Positions 44,540-52,654 of a DNA stretch of 64,000 bases are shown piece after piece (the stretch's first letter is position 1; each line of letters starts with the position of its first letter). The stretch spans positions 124,001-188,000 of the forward strand of contig NZ_JAATVU010000001.1 in NCBI RefSeq assembly GCF_013184745.1, in the 5' to 3' direction. Under the pieces are notes generated by a model, which did not search any database, had not been told where the DNA came from, and worked only from the letters and a program-made list of their open reading frames with translations. A program made the translations under genes and the position numbers. This stretch comes from Mangrovicoccus sp. HB161399 (GTDB lineage Bacteria; Pseudomonadota; Alphaproteobacteria; Rhodobacterales; Rhodobacteraceae).

Positions 44540-45835
44540 ATGGAGATCGAGACCGCCTCCCTCCGCGCCGCCTGCGCCGACCTCAACGGCCAGATGCGCG
44601 GCAAGCGCCTGCCCGGCTCGGCCGCCGCCAGGATCGAATTCACCGGGCTCAGGATGCCGCTGTCCACCCTGTCGCTCGACGTGCTGGGCCATGCCGCGCT
44701 GGCCGGCCCCGCCGATGGCGACGGCCAGCTGCGGGTGACCGAGCGCGGCCCGGTGCCGATGCCCTGGCTCGTGCAGGCCGCCACGCTGATGCCGATGTGG
44801 ATGTTCACCGATGACGGCCGCCCCTCGCCCACCTGCCCGCGCCATGCGCTGTCGAAGGTGATCGGCCGCTGGCACAAGCGGGGCTGGAAGGTGAAGGCCG
44901 CCCCCTCGATCGAGGTGATGCTGGTCGACGATACCGGCGCCGCGCTGGCCCCCGCCAACGCCCCGGATTCCGGCCGCCCGCTGCGCGCCTCGCAAGCGGG
45001 CAGCGTCGCCCAGCTCGACGCCTTCGCCGCCTTCTTCGACGACGTCTATTTCGGCGCCGAGGCCATGGGCCTCCAGCTCGACGAGACCGTCTCCGGCGCG
45101 GGCCTGGCGCAGTTCCGGCTCAGCCTCGGCCCGGTCCCCGCGATGCGCGCCGCCGACGACCTGTGGCTGCTGAAGGCGCTGATCCGCGGCACAGCGCGCG
45201 CCCACGACATGGCCGCCTGCTTCCTGGCCAAGCCCTTCGAGGAGCAGCCCGGCAACGGCCTGCACATCTCCTACTGGGCGGACGGGCCGCAGGGGAACGT
45301 CTTCGACAACGGGCTCCAGGCCGGGTCCGCGATCATGCGCCAGGCAGTGGCCGGGGGGCTTTCCTGCCTGCCCGGCGCGACGCTGCTTTTCGCGCCGCAC
45401 GAGGGCAGCTATGCCCGCTTCGCCCCCGACAGCCTGGCGCCGACCTCCGCCAGCTGGGGCTACGAGAACCGCTCCTGCGCGATCCGCATCCCGGCGGGCG
45501 ACCCGGCCGAGCGGCGGATCGAGCACCGCGCCGCCGGGGCGGACACCAATCCCTACCTCGTGATGGCCGCGATCCTCGGCGGCGGCATTGCCGGGATCGA
45601 GGACGGGCTCGCCCCGCCCGAGCCGGTGATCGGCTCCGCCTACGGCCAGCGCGTGCTGCAGTTCCCGATGGACTGGGACGGCGCGATCGAGCGGTTTTCC
45701 GGCTCGCCGCGCATGGCGCGGATCTTCCCTCCGGACCTGATCGAGACTATGTCGGCGGTGAAGCGTCAGGAACAGCACCAGATGGCAAAGCTCTCGGCCG
45801 CCGAAACGGTGATGACCCTGATGGACGCCGTCTGA
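44540..45835 (+). CDS. Glutamine synthetase-like protein with altered metal ligands
   Basis: 431 residues. The C-terminal catalytic fold of the glutamine synthetase/PuuA family is recognisable: NGLHISYW (His242), WGYENRSCAIRIP (Arg311, Arg317) and RRIEHRAAGADTNPYL (Glu328). Several conserved ligands differ: the ExE motif is SIE (Ser123, Glu125), and the second Glu of the metal site, normally in GxGQxE, is Arg193 in GLAQFRL; the preceding Glu is not at the normal spacing (Gly186, nearest Glu182). Full length and in frame. Whether it is an active gamma-glutamyl ligase is open. Operonic with the transporter. Confidence 0.82.
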   Translation: MEIETASLRAACADLNGQMRGKRLPGSAAARIEFTGLRMPLSTLSLDVLGHAALAGPADGDGQLRVTERGPVPMPWLVQAATLMPMWMFTDDGRPSPTCPRHALSKVIGRWHKRGWKVKAAPSIEVMLVDDTGAALAPANAPDSGRPLRASQAGSVAQLDAFAAFFDDVYFGAEAMGLQLDETVSGAGLAQFRLSLGPVPAMRAADDLWLLKALIRGTARAHDMAACFLAKPFEEQPGNGLHISYWADGPQGNVFDNGLQAGSAIMRQAVAGGLSCLPGATLLFAPHEGSYARFAPDSLAPTSASWGYENRSCAIRIPAGDPAERRIEHRAAGADTNPYLVMAAILGGGIAGIEDGLAPPEPVIGSAYGQRVLQFPMDWDGAIERFSGSPRMARIFPPDLIETMSAVKRQEQHQMAKLSAAETVMTLMDAV

Positions 45836-45851
45836 GTTCCGGAGAGTTTCC

Positions 45852-46556
45852 ATGACTGCCCCCCGCCCGCGCATCGGGATCCTGAAATGCGGCCATGTGG
45901 CCGAAAGCATCGAGACCGCCCACGGCACCTATACCGAATGGTTCCGCAACTTCCTCGGGCCGCAGGGCTTCGAGATGCCGGTCTGGGCCGTGGTCGACGG
46001 CGAATTCCCGGACAGCCCGGACGACTGCGACGGCTGGCTGGTGACCGGCTCGCCGCTCGGCGCCTACGAGGACCACGCCTTCATCCCGCGGCTGGAGGCC
46101 TTCCTGCGCGAGATCCGCGCGGCGGACAAGCCGCTGGTCGGCATCTGCTTCGGGCACCAGATCATCGCCCAGGCCTTCGGCGGCAAGGTCGCGAGGCATC
46201 CCGGCGGCATCAAGATCGGGCGCCAGAGCTACGAGGTCGAGGGGCTGGGCCCGCTCGCTCTGAATGCCTGGCATGGCGACCAGGTGGTCGAGCTGCCCGA
46301 GGGCGCGCGGGTGATCGCGACCGGCGAGGACGTGCCCGTGGGCGCGATGCGCATCGGCGAGCGCATCCTGACGCTGCAGACCCATCCCGAGATGACCAAC
46401 GAATGCCTTCTGGGCCTCGTCGATCTGCGCCGCGGCACCGGCATCTTCGCGCCGGGCCAGGTCGAGACCGCGGAAAAATCGGCGGAAACGCCCGTGGACA
46501 GTGCCCGGGCTGCCGGCTGGATCGGCGATTTCTACCGGTCGGCGCTCGGCGCCTGA
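45852..46556 (+). CDS. Class I glutamine amidotransferase-like hydrolase
   Basis: 234 residues. Catalytic triad visible: Cys99 in GICFGHQ, His178 and Glu180 in LQTHPEM. It belongs to the stand-alone GuaA-like amidotransferases, not to the PuuD/C26 group. In an operon with a transporter and a glutamine synthetase-like protein it might hydrolyse a gamma-glutamyl amide, but that is inference. It starts 16 bases after the synthetase-like gene. Confidence 0.9.
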   Translation: MTAPRPRIGILKCGHVAESIETAHGTYTEWFRNFLGPQGFEMPVWAVVDGEFPDSPDDCDGWLVTGSPLGAYEDHAFIPRLEAFLREIRAADKPLVGICFGHQIIAQAFGGKVARHPGGIKIGRQSYEVEGLGPLALNAWHGDQVVELPEGARVIATGEDVPVGAMRIGERILTLQTHPEMTNECLLGLVDLRRGTGIFAPGQVETAEKSAETPVDSARAAGWIGDFYRSALGA

Positions 46557-46567
46557 TCCGGCGCCTT

Positions 46568-46603
46568 CCCTCTCCCCGCCGGGGAGAGGGCCAGGGTGAG
46601 GGG
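46568..46603 (-). repeat. Dispersed palindromic intergenic repeat, copy 2 (inverted)
   Basis: CCCTCTCCCC at 46568-46577 pairs with GGGGAGAGGG at 46581-46590, followed by CCAGGGTGAGGGG. In reverse complement it matches the copy at 25306-25341 at about 33 of 36 positions. It lies between two convergent genes and may also act as a transcription stop. Confidence 0.75.
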
Positions 46604-46619
46604 CGGCTGCCGCCCGCGC

Positions 46620-47828
46620 TCAGCCCATCACCTCCTGCGCCGCCGCAACCAGCGCATCCGAGATCACGTCAAGTTCCGGCAGGGTCAGCCGTGCCGGCAG
46701 CCGCGTGTCGCAGGCCGACATCAGCATCGCGCGGGTCTTCGGCAGGTCCGGCAGATCGCCGAGGAACTTCCAGTTCCAGAACGCCCGCGCATTGTCCTCC
46801 GAAAGCCCGAAGACCTGAACCGACACGCCCCGCGCCTTGGCGGCCGCCATGAAGGCCCGCGCCTGCTCCCCGTCCATGCCCTTGAGCGTGAATTGCAGCG
46901 AATCCGGCGCGCGGGTCTCGGGCTCCAGGCAGGGCGGCACGTCGAGCCACGGCGACCGGTTCAGCCGCTCCGCCACGTAGTCGTGGTTGCGCAGCCCGTC
47001 GCGCACCCGACGCGGCAGCTCGCCCAGCTGCGGGCGGATGATCGCCGCGGAAAGGTTCGACAGCCGCGTGTTGTAGAGCGGAAGCTTGTTCTGCCATTCG
47101 GACACGATCTCGGCGACCAGCCCGTGCTTGGCCCAGTTGTGCTCGTAGGCGCCCGACATGATGACGGCGCGCGCGATGATGCCCGGGTCGTCGGTGACCA
47201 GCATGCCGCCCTCGCCCGCATTCAGCAGCTTGTAGGACTGGAAGGAGAAGCAGCCCACCTTGCCCAGCGTGCCGATCTTCTTCCCGTGCCAGAGCGTGCC
47301 CAGCGAATGCGCCGCGTCCTCAATCACCGGCACGCCCTTGGCTTCGGCCAGCTCCAGGATCGCGTCCATGTCGGAGGTATGGCCGCGCATGTGCGAGATC
47401 AGCACGCAGGCGATGTCACCGGTGAACTTCTCCGCGAAATCCGCCATGTCGATCCGGTAGTTCGCCCCGACCTCGACCAGGACCGGCTCGCACTCCGCGT
47501 GGACGACGGCAGAAGGAACGGCCGCGAAGGTGAAGGCCGGGATCAGCACCTTGGCGCCCTTGGGCAGCCCCAGCGCCTTCATCGACAGGAACAGCGCCGC
47601 CGAGCAGGACGCCACGGCGAGGGCGTATTTCGTTCCCATCATCTCCGCGAATTCGCGCTCAAGCAGCGCGACCGGCGCATCGGCGGCGGCGGTGTAGCGG
47701 AACAGGTCGCCCGAGGCGAGCAGGCGCTCGACCTCCCGCCGCGCCGCCTCCGGGATCGGCTCCGCGTCATAGACATTCGGGGCAAGGACCGGAGTTGCGG
47801 CAATCGGCGGGGCGAGATCTTCGGGCAT
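46620..47828 (-). CDS. DegT/DnrJ/EryC1/StrS-family PLP aminotransferase
   Basis: 402 residues from the ATG at 47828; AGGAAA lies upstream. PLP lysine Lys200 in FSFQSYKLLNAGEGG, with IPAFTFAAVPSAVVHA near 96 and VIEDAAHSLGT near 169. The family uses L-Glu or L-Gln to aminate keto sugars or related carbonyls. No sugar nucleotide gene is nearby, so its substrate is unknown. Convergent with the amidotransferase and divergent from hisB. Confidence 0.9.
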   Translation of the reverse strand: MPEDLAPPIAATPVLAPNVYDAEPIPEAARREVERLLASGDLFRYTAAADAPVALLEREFAEMMGTKYALAVASCSAALFLSMKALGLPKGAKVLIPAFTFAAVPSAVVHAECEPVLVEVGANYRIDMADFAEKFTGDIACVLISHMRGHTSDMDAILELAEAKGVPVIEDAAHSLGTLWHGKKIGTLGKVGCFSFQSYKLLNAGEGGMLVTDDPGIIARAVIMSGAYEHNWAKHGLVAEIVSEWQNKLPLYNTRLSNLSAAIIRPQLGELPRRVRDGLRNHDYVAERLNRSPWLDVPPCLEPETRAPDSLQFTLKGMDGEQARAFMAAAKARGVSVQVFGLSEDNARAFWNWKFLGDLPDLPKTRAMLMSACDTRLPARLTLPELDVISDALVAAAQEVMG

Positions 47829-47987
47829 TTTCGGATTTCCTGAAAGTCTGTTTCGGGAAAACCGTAGCCCGGATTCGGTCACAGATCCATGACGCCCTCT
47901 CCCGCGGACGCGATGATGCAGCCGTGTCACAGGGTCTTTTCCTCGCCGGCCCTTGCCGCTAGACGGGGCGCGCAGGAGGACGTTCCG

Positions 47988-48575
47988 ATGCGCCAAGCCA
48001 CGATCACCCGCAAGACCGCGGAAACCGACATCACCCTGACCGTCGATCTCGACGGCACCGGGACCTACGACGTGAAGACCGGGGTCGGCTTCTTCGACCA
48101 CATGCTCGACCAGCTCGCGCGTCACAGCCTGATGGACCTGACGCTGCGCGCGACAGGCGACCTGCATATCGACGACCACCACACGGTGGAGGATTGCGGC
48201 ATCGCCATCGGCCAGGCGCTGTCGAAGGCCGTCGGCGACAAGAAGGGCATCCTGCGCTACGGCTCCTGCCTGCTGCCGATGGACGACGCGCTGGTGCGCG
48301 CCGCGCTGGACCTGTCGGGCCGCCCCTTCCTCGTTTGGAACGTGGATTTCCCGACCCAGAAGATCGGCACCTTCGACACCGAGCTGGTGCGCGAGTTCTT
48401 CCAGGCGATCGCCACCCATGGCGGGATCACGCTGCATGTCGACTGCCTGCACGGGGTCAACAGCCACCATATCGCCGAGGCCGCCTTCAAGGCCGTGGCG
48501 CGCGCGCTGCGCGACGCGCTGGAGACCGATCCGCGCAAATCCGACGCGATCCCGTCCACCAAGGGCATGCTCTGA
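47988..48575 (+). CDS. hisB: Imidazoleglycerol-phosphate dehydratase
   Basis: 195 residues from the ATG at 47988 with AGGAGGA upstream. Two metal-binding repeats typical of the monofunctional enzyme: [14 protein letters not shown] and [18 protein letters not shown], then [19 protein letters not shown]. Catalyses step six of histidine synthesis. The stop shares one base with the hisH start (TGATG). Confidence 0.97.
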   Translation: MRQATITRKTAETDITLTVDLDGTGTYDVKTGVGFFDHMLDQLARHSLMDLTLRATGDLHIDDHHTVEDCGIAIGQALSKAVGDKKGILRYGSCLLPMDDALVRAALDLSGRPFLVWNVDFPTQKIGTFDTELVREFFQAIATHGGITLHVDCLHGVNSHHIAEAAFKAVARALRDALETDPRKSDAIPSTKGML

Positions 48576-49213
48576 TGGTCACGGTGCTGATCGACTACGA
48601 GTCCGGCAACCTGCACTCGGCCGAGAAGGCGTTCCAGCGCATGGCGCGGGAAAGCGGCGCGGGAGAGGTGATCGTCTCCTCGAAGCCCGAGGACGTGGCG
48701 CGCGCCGACCGGCTGGTCCTGCCCGGCGACGGCGCGTTCCCCTCCTGCCTGCACGGTCTGCAGAGCTATGCGCAGGTCTACGAGGCGATGGTCGAGGCCG
48801 TGCAGTCGCGCGGAGTGCCCTTCCTGGGGATCTGCGTCGGCATGCAGATGCTGGCGACCTGGGGACGGGAATACGAGGACACCCGCGGGCTCGGCTGGAT
48901 CGGCGGCGAGGTGGTGAAGATCACCCCCTCGGACCCGGCGCTTAAGGTGCCGCACATGGGCTGGAACGACCTGGTGATCGATGGCACGCATCCGGTTCTG
49001 GACGGCGTGAAGACCGGCGACCACGCCTATTTCGTCCATTCCTACCAGTTCCATGTCGGCAACCCGGCGGAACGGCTGGCGCATGTGGACTACGGCGGCG
49101 AAGTGACGGCCATCGTGGCGAAGGACAACGTCATCGGCCTGCAGTTCCACCCGGAGAAGAGCCAGGCGCCCGGGCTGCGGATGATCGCCAACTTCCTGAA
49201 CTGGAAGCCCTAG
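48575..49213 (+). CDS. hisH: Imidazole glycerol phosphate synthase glutaminase subunit
   Basis: 212 residues. Glutaminase triad: Cys in LGICVGMQ and the His/Glu of LQFHPEKSQ. Supplies ammonia to HisF. hisA and hisF, which usually follow, are absent; the next gene (cobQ) converges with it and the two stops overlap by four bases. Confidence 0.96.
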   Translation: MVTVLIDYESGNLHSAEKAFQRMARESGAGEVIVSSKPEDVARADRLVLPGDGAFPSCLHGLQSYAQVYEAMVEAVQSRGVPFLGICVGMQMLATWGREYEDTRGLGWIGGEVVKITPSDPALKVPHMGWNDLVIDGTHPVLDGVKTGDHAYFVHSYQFHVGNPAERLAHVDYGGEVTAIVAKDNVIGLQFHPEKSQAPGLRMIANFLNWKP

Positions 49214-50658
49214 CCGGCCAGCGACAGCAGCCGGTCGAGGTCCATATGCGCCTCGATATGCGCGGCGAGGCGGTCGAGCACGTCCTCCACCCCGGCCGCA
49301 TAGCCGAGCCCCGAAGGCGCGGCACCCAGACCGGCCAGCCAGGCCGCGCGGAACCCGTCATCGGCGAAAAGCCCGTGCAGATACGTCCCCTCGATCCGGC
49401 CATCCGGTGACATCGCGCCCTCCGGCGTGCCATCGACGGAGGCGAAGGGCCGCGCCCGGTCCGCACCTTCGGTCGCGCCGATATGGATCTCGTAGCCCTG
49501 CAGGTCACGGCCGCTCGCGGCGTGGCGCGCCGCAACGCGGGTCAGCCGCTTTTCCGGATGCATCTCGGTCACGACATCCAGCAGCCCCAGCCCCGGCATC
49601 TCGCCCGGCGGGCCTTCCAGGCCGCCGGGATCGCGGATCTCCTGCCCCAGCATCTGGTAGCCGCCGCAGATCCCCAGCACGCGGCCGCCGCGGCGCACAT
49701 GCGCCGCGAGGTCGATGTCCCAGCCCTGCGCGCGCAGGAAATCCAGGTCCCCGCGGGTCGATTTCGTGCCCGGAAGGATCACCGCGGCGCAGTCGCCGGG
49801 GATCGGCGCGCCGGGACGGACCATGGCCACCTCGACCTCGGGCTCGGCCGAGAGCGGATCGAGATCGTCGAAATTGGCGATGCGCGACAGGCAGAGGCAG
49901 GCGATCTTCACCTTGCCGCCCTTCGGCCCGGCGGCGATGTCGAGCGCGTCCTCGGCCGGAAGGCGGTGCGCCTCGCCGAACCACGGCAGCACGCCCAGGG
50001 ACGGCCAGCCGGTGCGCGCCTCGATCAGCGACACGCCGCCGTCGAAGAGCCGAACGTCGCCGCGGAACTTGTTGACGGCAAAGGCGCGGATCATCGCCGC
50101 GTCCTCCGGGTCCAGAACGGCCTGCGTGCCGACCAGCTGGGCGATCACCCCGCCGCGGTCGATGTCGCCGACCAGCACCACCGGCACGTCCGCCGCCCGC
50201 GCGAAGCCCATGTTGGCGATGTCGCCCGCCCGGAGGTTCACCTCGGCAGGCGAGCCCGCGCCTTCGACGATCACCAGATCCGCCTGCGATTTCAGCCGCT
50301 CGAAGCTCTCCAGCACCGGCGCCATCAGCGAGGGCTTGAGCTTGGCGTAGTCCCGCGCCTTCACGGTCGCGACCCTGCGGCCATGGACGACGACCTGCGC
50401 GCCGGTCTCGGTCTCGGGCTTCAGCAGCACCGGGTTCATGTCGGTGTGCGGCTCGGCCCCGCAGGCCAGCGCCTGCAGCGCCTGGGCGCGGCCGATCTCG
50501 CCCCCATCGACGGTGACGGCGGCGTTGTTCGACATGTTCTGCGGCTTGAAGGGGCGCACGGACAGCCCGCGGGCACGGAAGGCGCGGGCCAGGCCCGCGA
50601 CCAGCATGGACTTGCCCACGTTGGAGCCCGCCCCCTGGATCATGATCGCGCGCGCCAC
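49210..50658 (-). CDS. cobQ: Cobyric acid synthase
   Basis: 482 residues from a GTG at 50658; a longer start at 50691 would overlap the cupin gene. P-loop [10 protein letters not shown] near the N-terminus, [29 protein letters not shown], and a C-terminal glutamine amidotransferase-like domain with [10 protein letters not shown]. It amidates adenosylcobyrinic acid a,c-diamide in B12 synthesis. Preceded by a cupin gene in the same direction. Confidence 0.95.
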   Translation of the reverse strand: MARAIMIQGAGSNVGKSMLVAGLARAFRARGLSVRPFKPQNMSNNAAVTVDGGEIGRAQALQALACGAEPHTDMNPVLLKPETETGAQVVVHGRRVATVKARDYAKLKPSLMAPVLESFERLKSQADLVIVEGAGSPAEVNLRAGDIANMGFARAADVPVVLVGDIDRGGVIAQLVGTQAVLDPEDAAMIRAFAVNKFRGDVRLFDGGVSLIEARTGWPSLGVLPWFGEAHRLPAEDALDIAAGPKGGKVKIACLCLSRIANFDDLDPLSAEPEVEVAMVRPGAPIPGDCAAVILPGTKSTRGDLDFLRAQGWDIDLAAHVRRGGRVLGICGGYQMLGQEIRDPGGLEGPPGEMPGLGLLDVVTEMHPEKRLTRVAARHAASGRDLQGYEIHIGATEGADRARPFASVDGTPEGAMSPDGRIEGTYLHGLFADDGFRAAWLAGLGAAPSGLGYAAGVEDVLDRLAAHIEAHMDLDRLLSLAG

Positions 50659-50665
50659 CGGGCGC

Positions 50666-50986
50666 TCAGTGCAGATGCGCCGGTCCGGCACTCCGGTCGA
50701 TCAGCATGACCTCGGTCTCTTCCAGCGCGGCGGCGCGGCAGCCGGTCCCGGCGGGCACGACATACATCTCGCCGCGGGTCAGCTCGACCAGCTCCTCGGG
50801 CAGCTCGATTTCCAGCGCGCCCTTGATGACATGGAAGAAATCAACCGCCCCCGCAGAGGTGTCGCAGCAGGCACCGGCAGGCAGCGTCACGCGCCGCAGC
50901 GGGCGTCCGTTGAACTCGCCCACCTGCTGCTCGTCCGAAAAAGGCACCAGCTTCTCCGCGAGGTTGACTGCCTTTACGTTGCTCAT
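50666..50986 (-). CDS. Small cupin protein
   Basis: 106 residues from the ATG at 50986 with GGAGGG at nine bases. A single cupin barrel: [20 protein letters not shown] and [19 protein letters not shown]. Metal ligands are only partly canonical. Function unknown. It ends eight bases before the cobQ start, suggesting co-transcription. Confidence 0.85.
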   Translation of the reverse strand: MSNVKAVNLAEKLVPFSDEQQVGEFNGRPLRRVTLPAGACCDTSAGAVDFFHVIKGALEIELPEELVELTRGEMYVVPAGTGCRAAALEETEVMLIDRSAGPAHLH

Positions 50987-51026
50987 GCCCACTGCCCTCC
51001 TGGGTCGGGTTTTCTATGCCCCGTCC

Positions 51027-51051
51027 GTTCAGAATTTCTTAAAATTCGAAC
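51027..51051. promoter_or_regulatory. AT-rich palindrome upstream of cupin-cobQ
   Basis: A 25-base imperfect dyad, GTTCAGAATTT / AAAATTCGAAC, in a region otherwise GC-rich. It lies about 40 bases upstream of the cupin start on the minus strand and just beyond the YrhK-like stop. Spacing fits an operator over the promoter of the cupin-cobQ unit. No known box is matched exactly. Confidence 0.45.
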
Positions 51052-51087
51052 AAACAGAGAACCTTTTCTCCTCCGCCGGAGACCGGC

Positions 51088-51369
51088 CTAGTCCTCGGCC
51101 CGCTCGGCGAGCCGCTCCGTATCGCCCATCCGGGCGAGTCGCAATTCCCGCCAGAGCCGGATCGTGGGTTTCAGCGCGAAACAGAAGGACCCGACCAGGA
51201 ACATCCAGGTCCCGGCGGTCATCAGGCTGTCGTAGAAGAAGCAGACCGAGCCGAGGATGAACAGCAGCGCCGCCGTGAAATCGACCGCCGTATAGGCGAT
51301 TTCGAAGGCGGCGTAGAGGCGGCGCTTTTCGGCGCCGCCCTGCCGGTGATCCCGCTCGAACAGCCTCAA
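51088..51369 (-). CDS. YrhK-like small membrane protein
   Basis: 93 residues starting at a TTG that overlaps the pheS stop (TTGA). Two membrane segments lie in [20 protein letters not shown] and [18 protein letters not shown]. This two-helix pattern with charged ends fits the YrhK family, of unknown function. The start codon is unusual; coupling to pheS translation would explain it. Confidence 0.8.
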   Translation of the reverse strand: MRLFERDHRQGGAEKRRLYAAFEIAYTAVDFTAALLFILGSVCFFYDSLMTAGTWMFLVGSFCFALKPTIRLWRELRLARMGDTERLAERAED

Positions 51370-52442
51370 CGGCTGAGGCCGCCATGCAGAGTCGGGACAT
51401 CCAGGGAGGCAAAGCCGTAATGGCGCAGCCAGCGCAGGTCGCTATCGAAGAAGGCGCGCAGGTCCGGGATGCCGTATTTCAGCATCGCGATCCGGTCGAT
51501 CCCCATGCCGAAGGCAAAGCCCTGCCACACATCCGGATCGATCCCGCCGGAGCGCAGCACATGCGGATGCACCATGCCCGAGCCCAGCACTTCGAGCCAG
51601 CCGTCGCCCTCGCCGACCTTCACCATGCCGTCTTCCCAGCTGCACTGGATGTCGACTTCGGCGGAAGGCTCGGTGAAGGGGAAGTGCGAGGCGCGGAAGC
51701 GGGTTTTGACCTTGGTGCCGAAATAGGCCGAGAAGAATTCCTCCAGCACCCATTTCAGGTTGGCCATGGAGATGTCCTTGTCGATGGCGAGGCCCTCGAC
51801 CTGGTGGAACATCGGCGTGTGGGTCTGGTCGTAGTCGGCGCGGTAGACGCGGCCCGGCGCGATCACCCGGATCGGCGCGCCGGTCTTCTGCATCGCGCGG
51901 ATCTGCACCGGCGAGGTATGGGTGCGCAGCACATGCGGCGGGCGCGCGTCGCCCTCGGCACGGTGCATGTAGAACGTGTCCATCTCCTGGCGCGACGGAT
52001 GGTGGCCGGGGATGTTCAGCGCGTCGAAATTGTACCAGTCGTCCTCGATCTGCGGCCCTTCGGCGACGACGAAGCCCATGTCGGCCAGGATCGCGGTCAC
52101 TTCCTCGGTCACCTGGCTGATCGGGTGCACGGTGCCGCCGCGGCGCGCGGCCGGGCGGCCGGGCAGCGTAACGTCGAGCCATTCGGCGCGCAGGCGCTCT
52201 TCCAGCGCGGAATCCGCCAGCGCCGCCTTCTTGGCCGCGAGGGCCGAGTTGATCTCGTCCTTCAGCGCGTTCAGCGCGGGGCCCGCCACCTGGCGCTCTT
52301 CCGGGCTCATCTTGCCCAGCTCGCGCATCTTCAGGCTGATCTCGCCCTTCTTGCCGACCGCCTGCACCCGCAGCGCCTCGAGCGTGTCCTCGTCCGCCGC
52401 TCCGGCGATCAGCTCCAGATATTTCCCGCGCAACTCGCTCAT
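51366..52442 (-). CDS. pheS: Phenylalanyl-tRNA synthetase alpha subunit
   Basis: 358 residues from the ATG at 52442. N-terminal coiled coil, then class II motifs: [20 protein letters not shown]-like motif 1/2 region (here [17 protein letters not shown]), [20 protein letters not shown] and the C-terminal [20 protein letters not shown] (motif 3). Charges tRNA-Phe together with PheT. pheT is not next; a YrhK-like gene and the cupin-cobQ unit follow. Confidence 0.97.
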   Translation of the reverse strand: MSELRGKYLELIAGAADEDTLEALRVQAVGKKGEISLKMRELGKMSPEERQVAGPALNALKDEINSALAAKKAALADSALEERLRAEWLDVTLPGRPAARRGGTVHPISQVTEEVTAILADMGFVVAEGPQIEDDWYNFDALNIPGHHPSRQEMDTFYMHRAEGDARPPHVLRTHTSPVQIRAMQKTGAPIRVIAPGRVYRADYDQTHTPMFHQVEGLAIDKDISMANLKWVLEEFFSAYFGTKVKTRFRASHFPFTEPSAEVDIQCSWEDGMVKVGEGDGWLEVLGSGMVHPHVLRSGGIDPDVWQGFAFGMGIDRIAMLKYGIPDLRAFFDSDLRWLRHYGFASLDVPTLHGGLSR

Positions 52443-52654
52443 GGCCGCCTCATCCTTCAAGCTCCGCCCCCCGCTACCCAAAGGGGGGGCGAGATGCAAG
52501 CACGGCAGGCGGACGGGCCCGGTGCAGGCCGGTTGCCTACAATTTGATGCAGTTCGAAGGCAGGGTTTAACAGGCCGGAAACGCTGACGGTCCATTGACA
52601 GGCCCCGAACGGGCGCTGCCAGCCGCCGCCCGCGGCCCCAGGAAAGGAACTCGC

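Noticed and set aside
45852-46556. Calling the amidotransferase gamma-glutamyl-GABA hydrolase (PuuD)
   Set aside because: It has the GICFGHQ and THPE motifs of GuaA-like stand-alone amidotransferases and lacks C26 family features.
51027-51051. SOS box or Irr box reading of the palindrome
   Set aside because: The alphaproteobacterial SOS site is a direct GTTC-N7-GTTC repeat, whereas this is inverted, and the Irr pattern TTTAGAA-TTCTAAA is not met.
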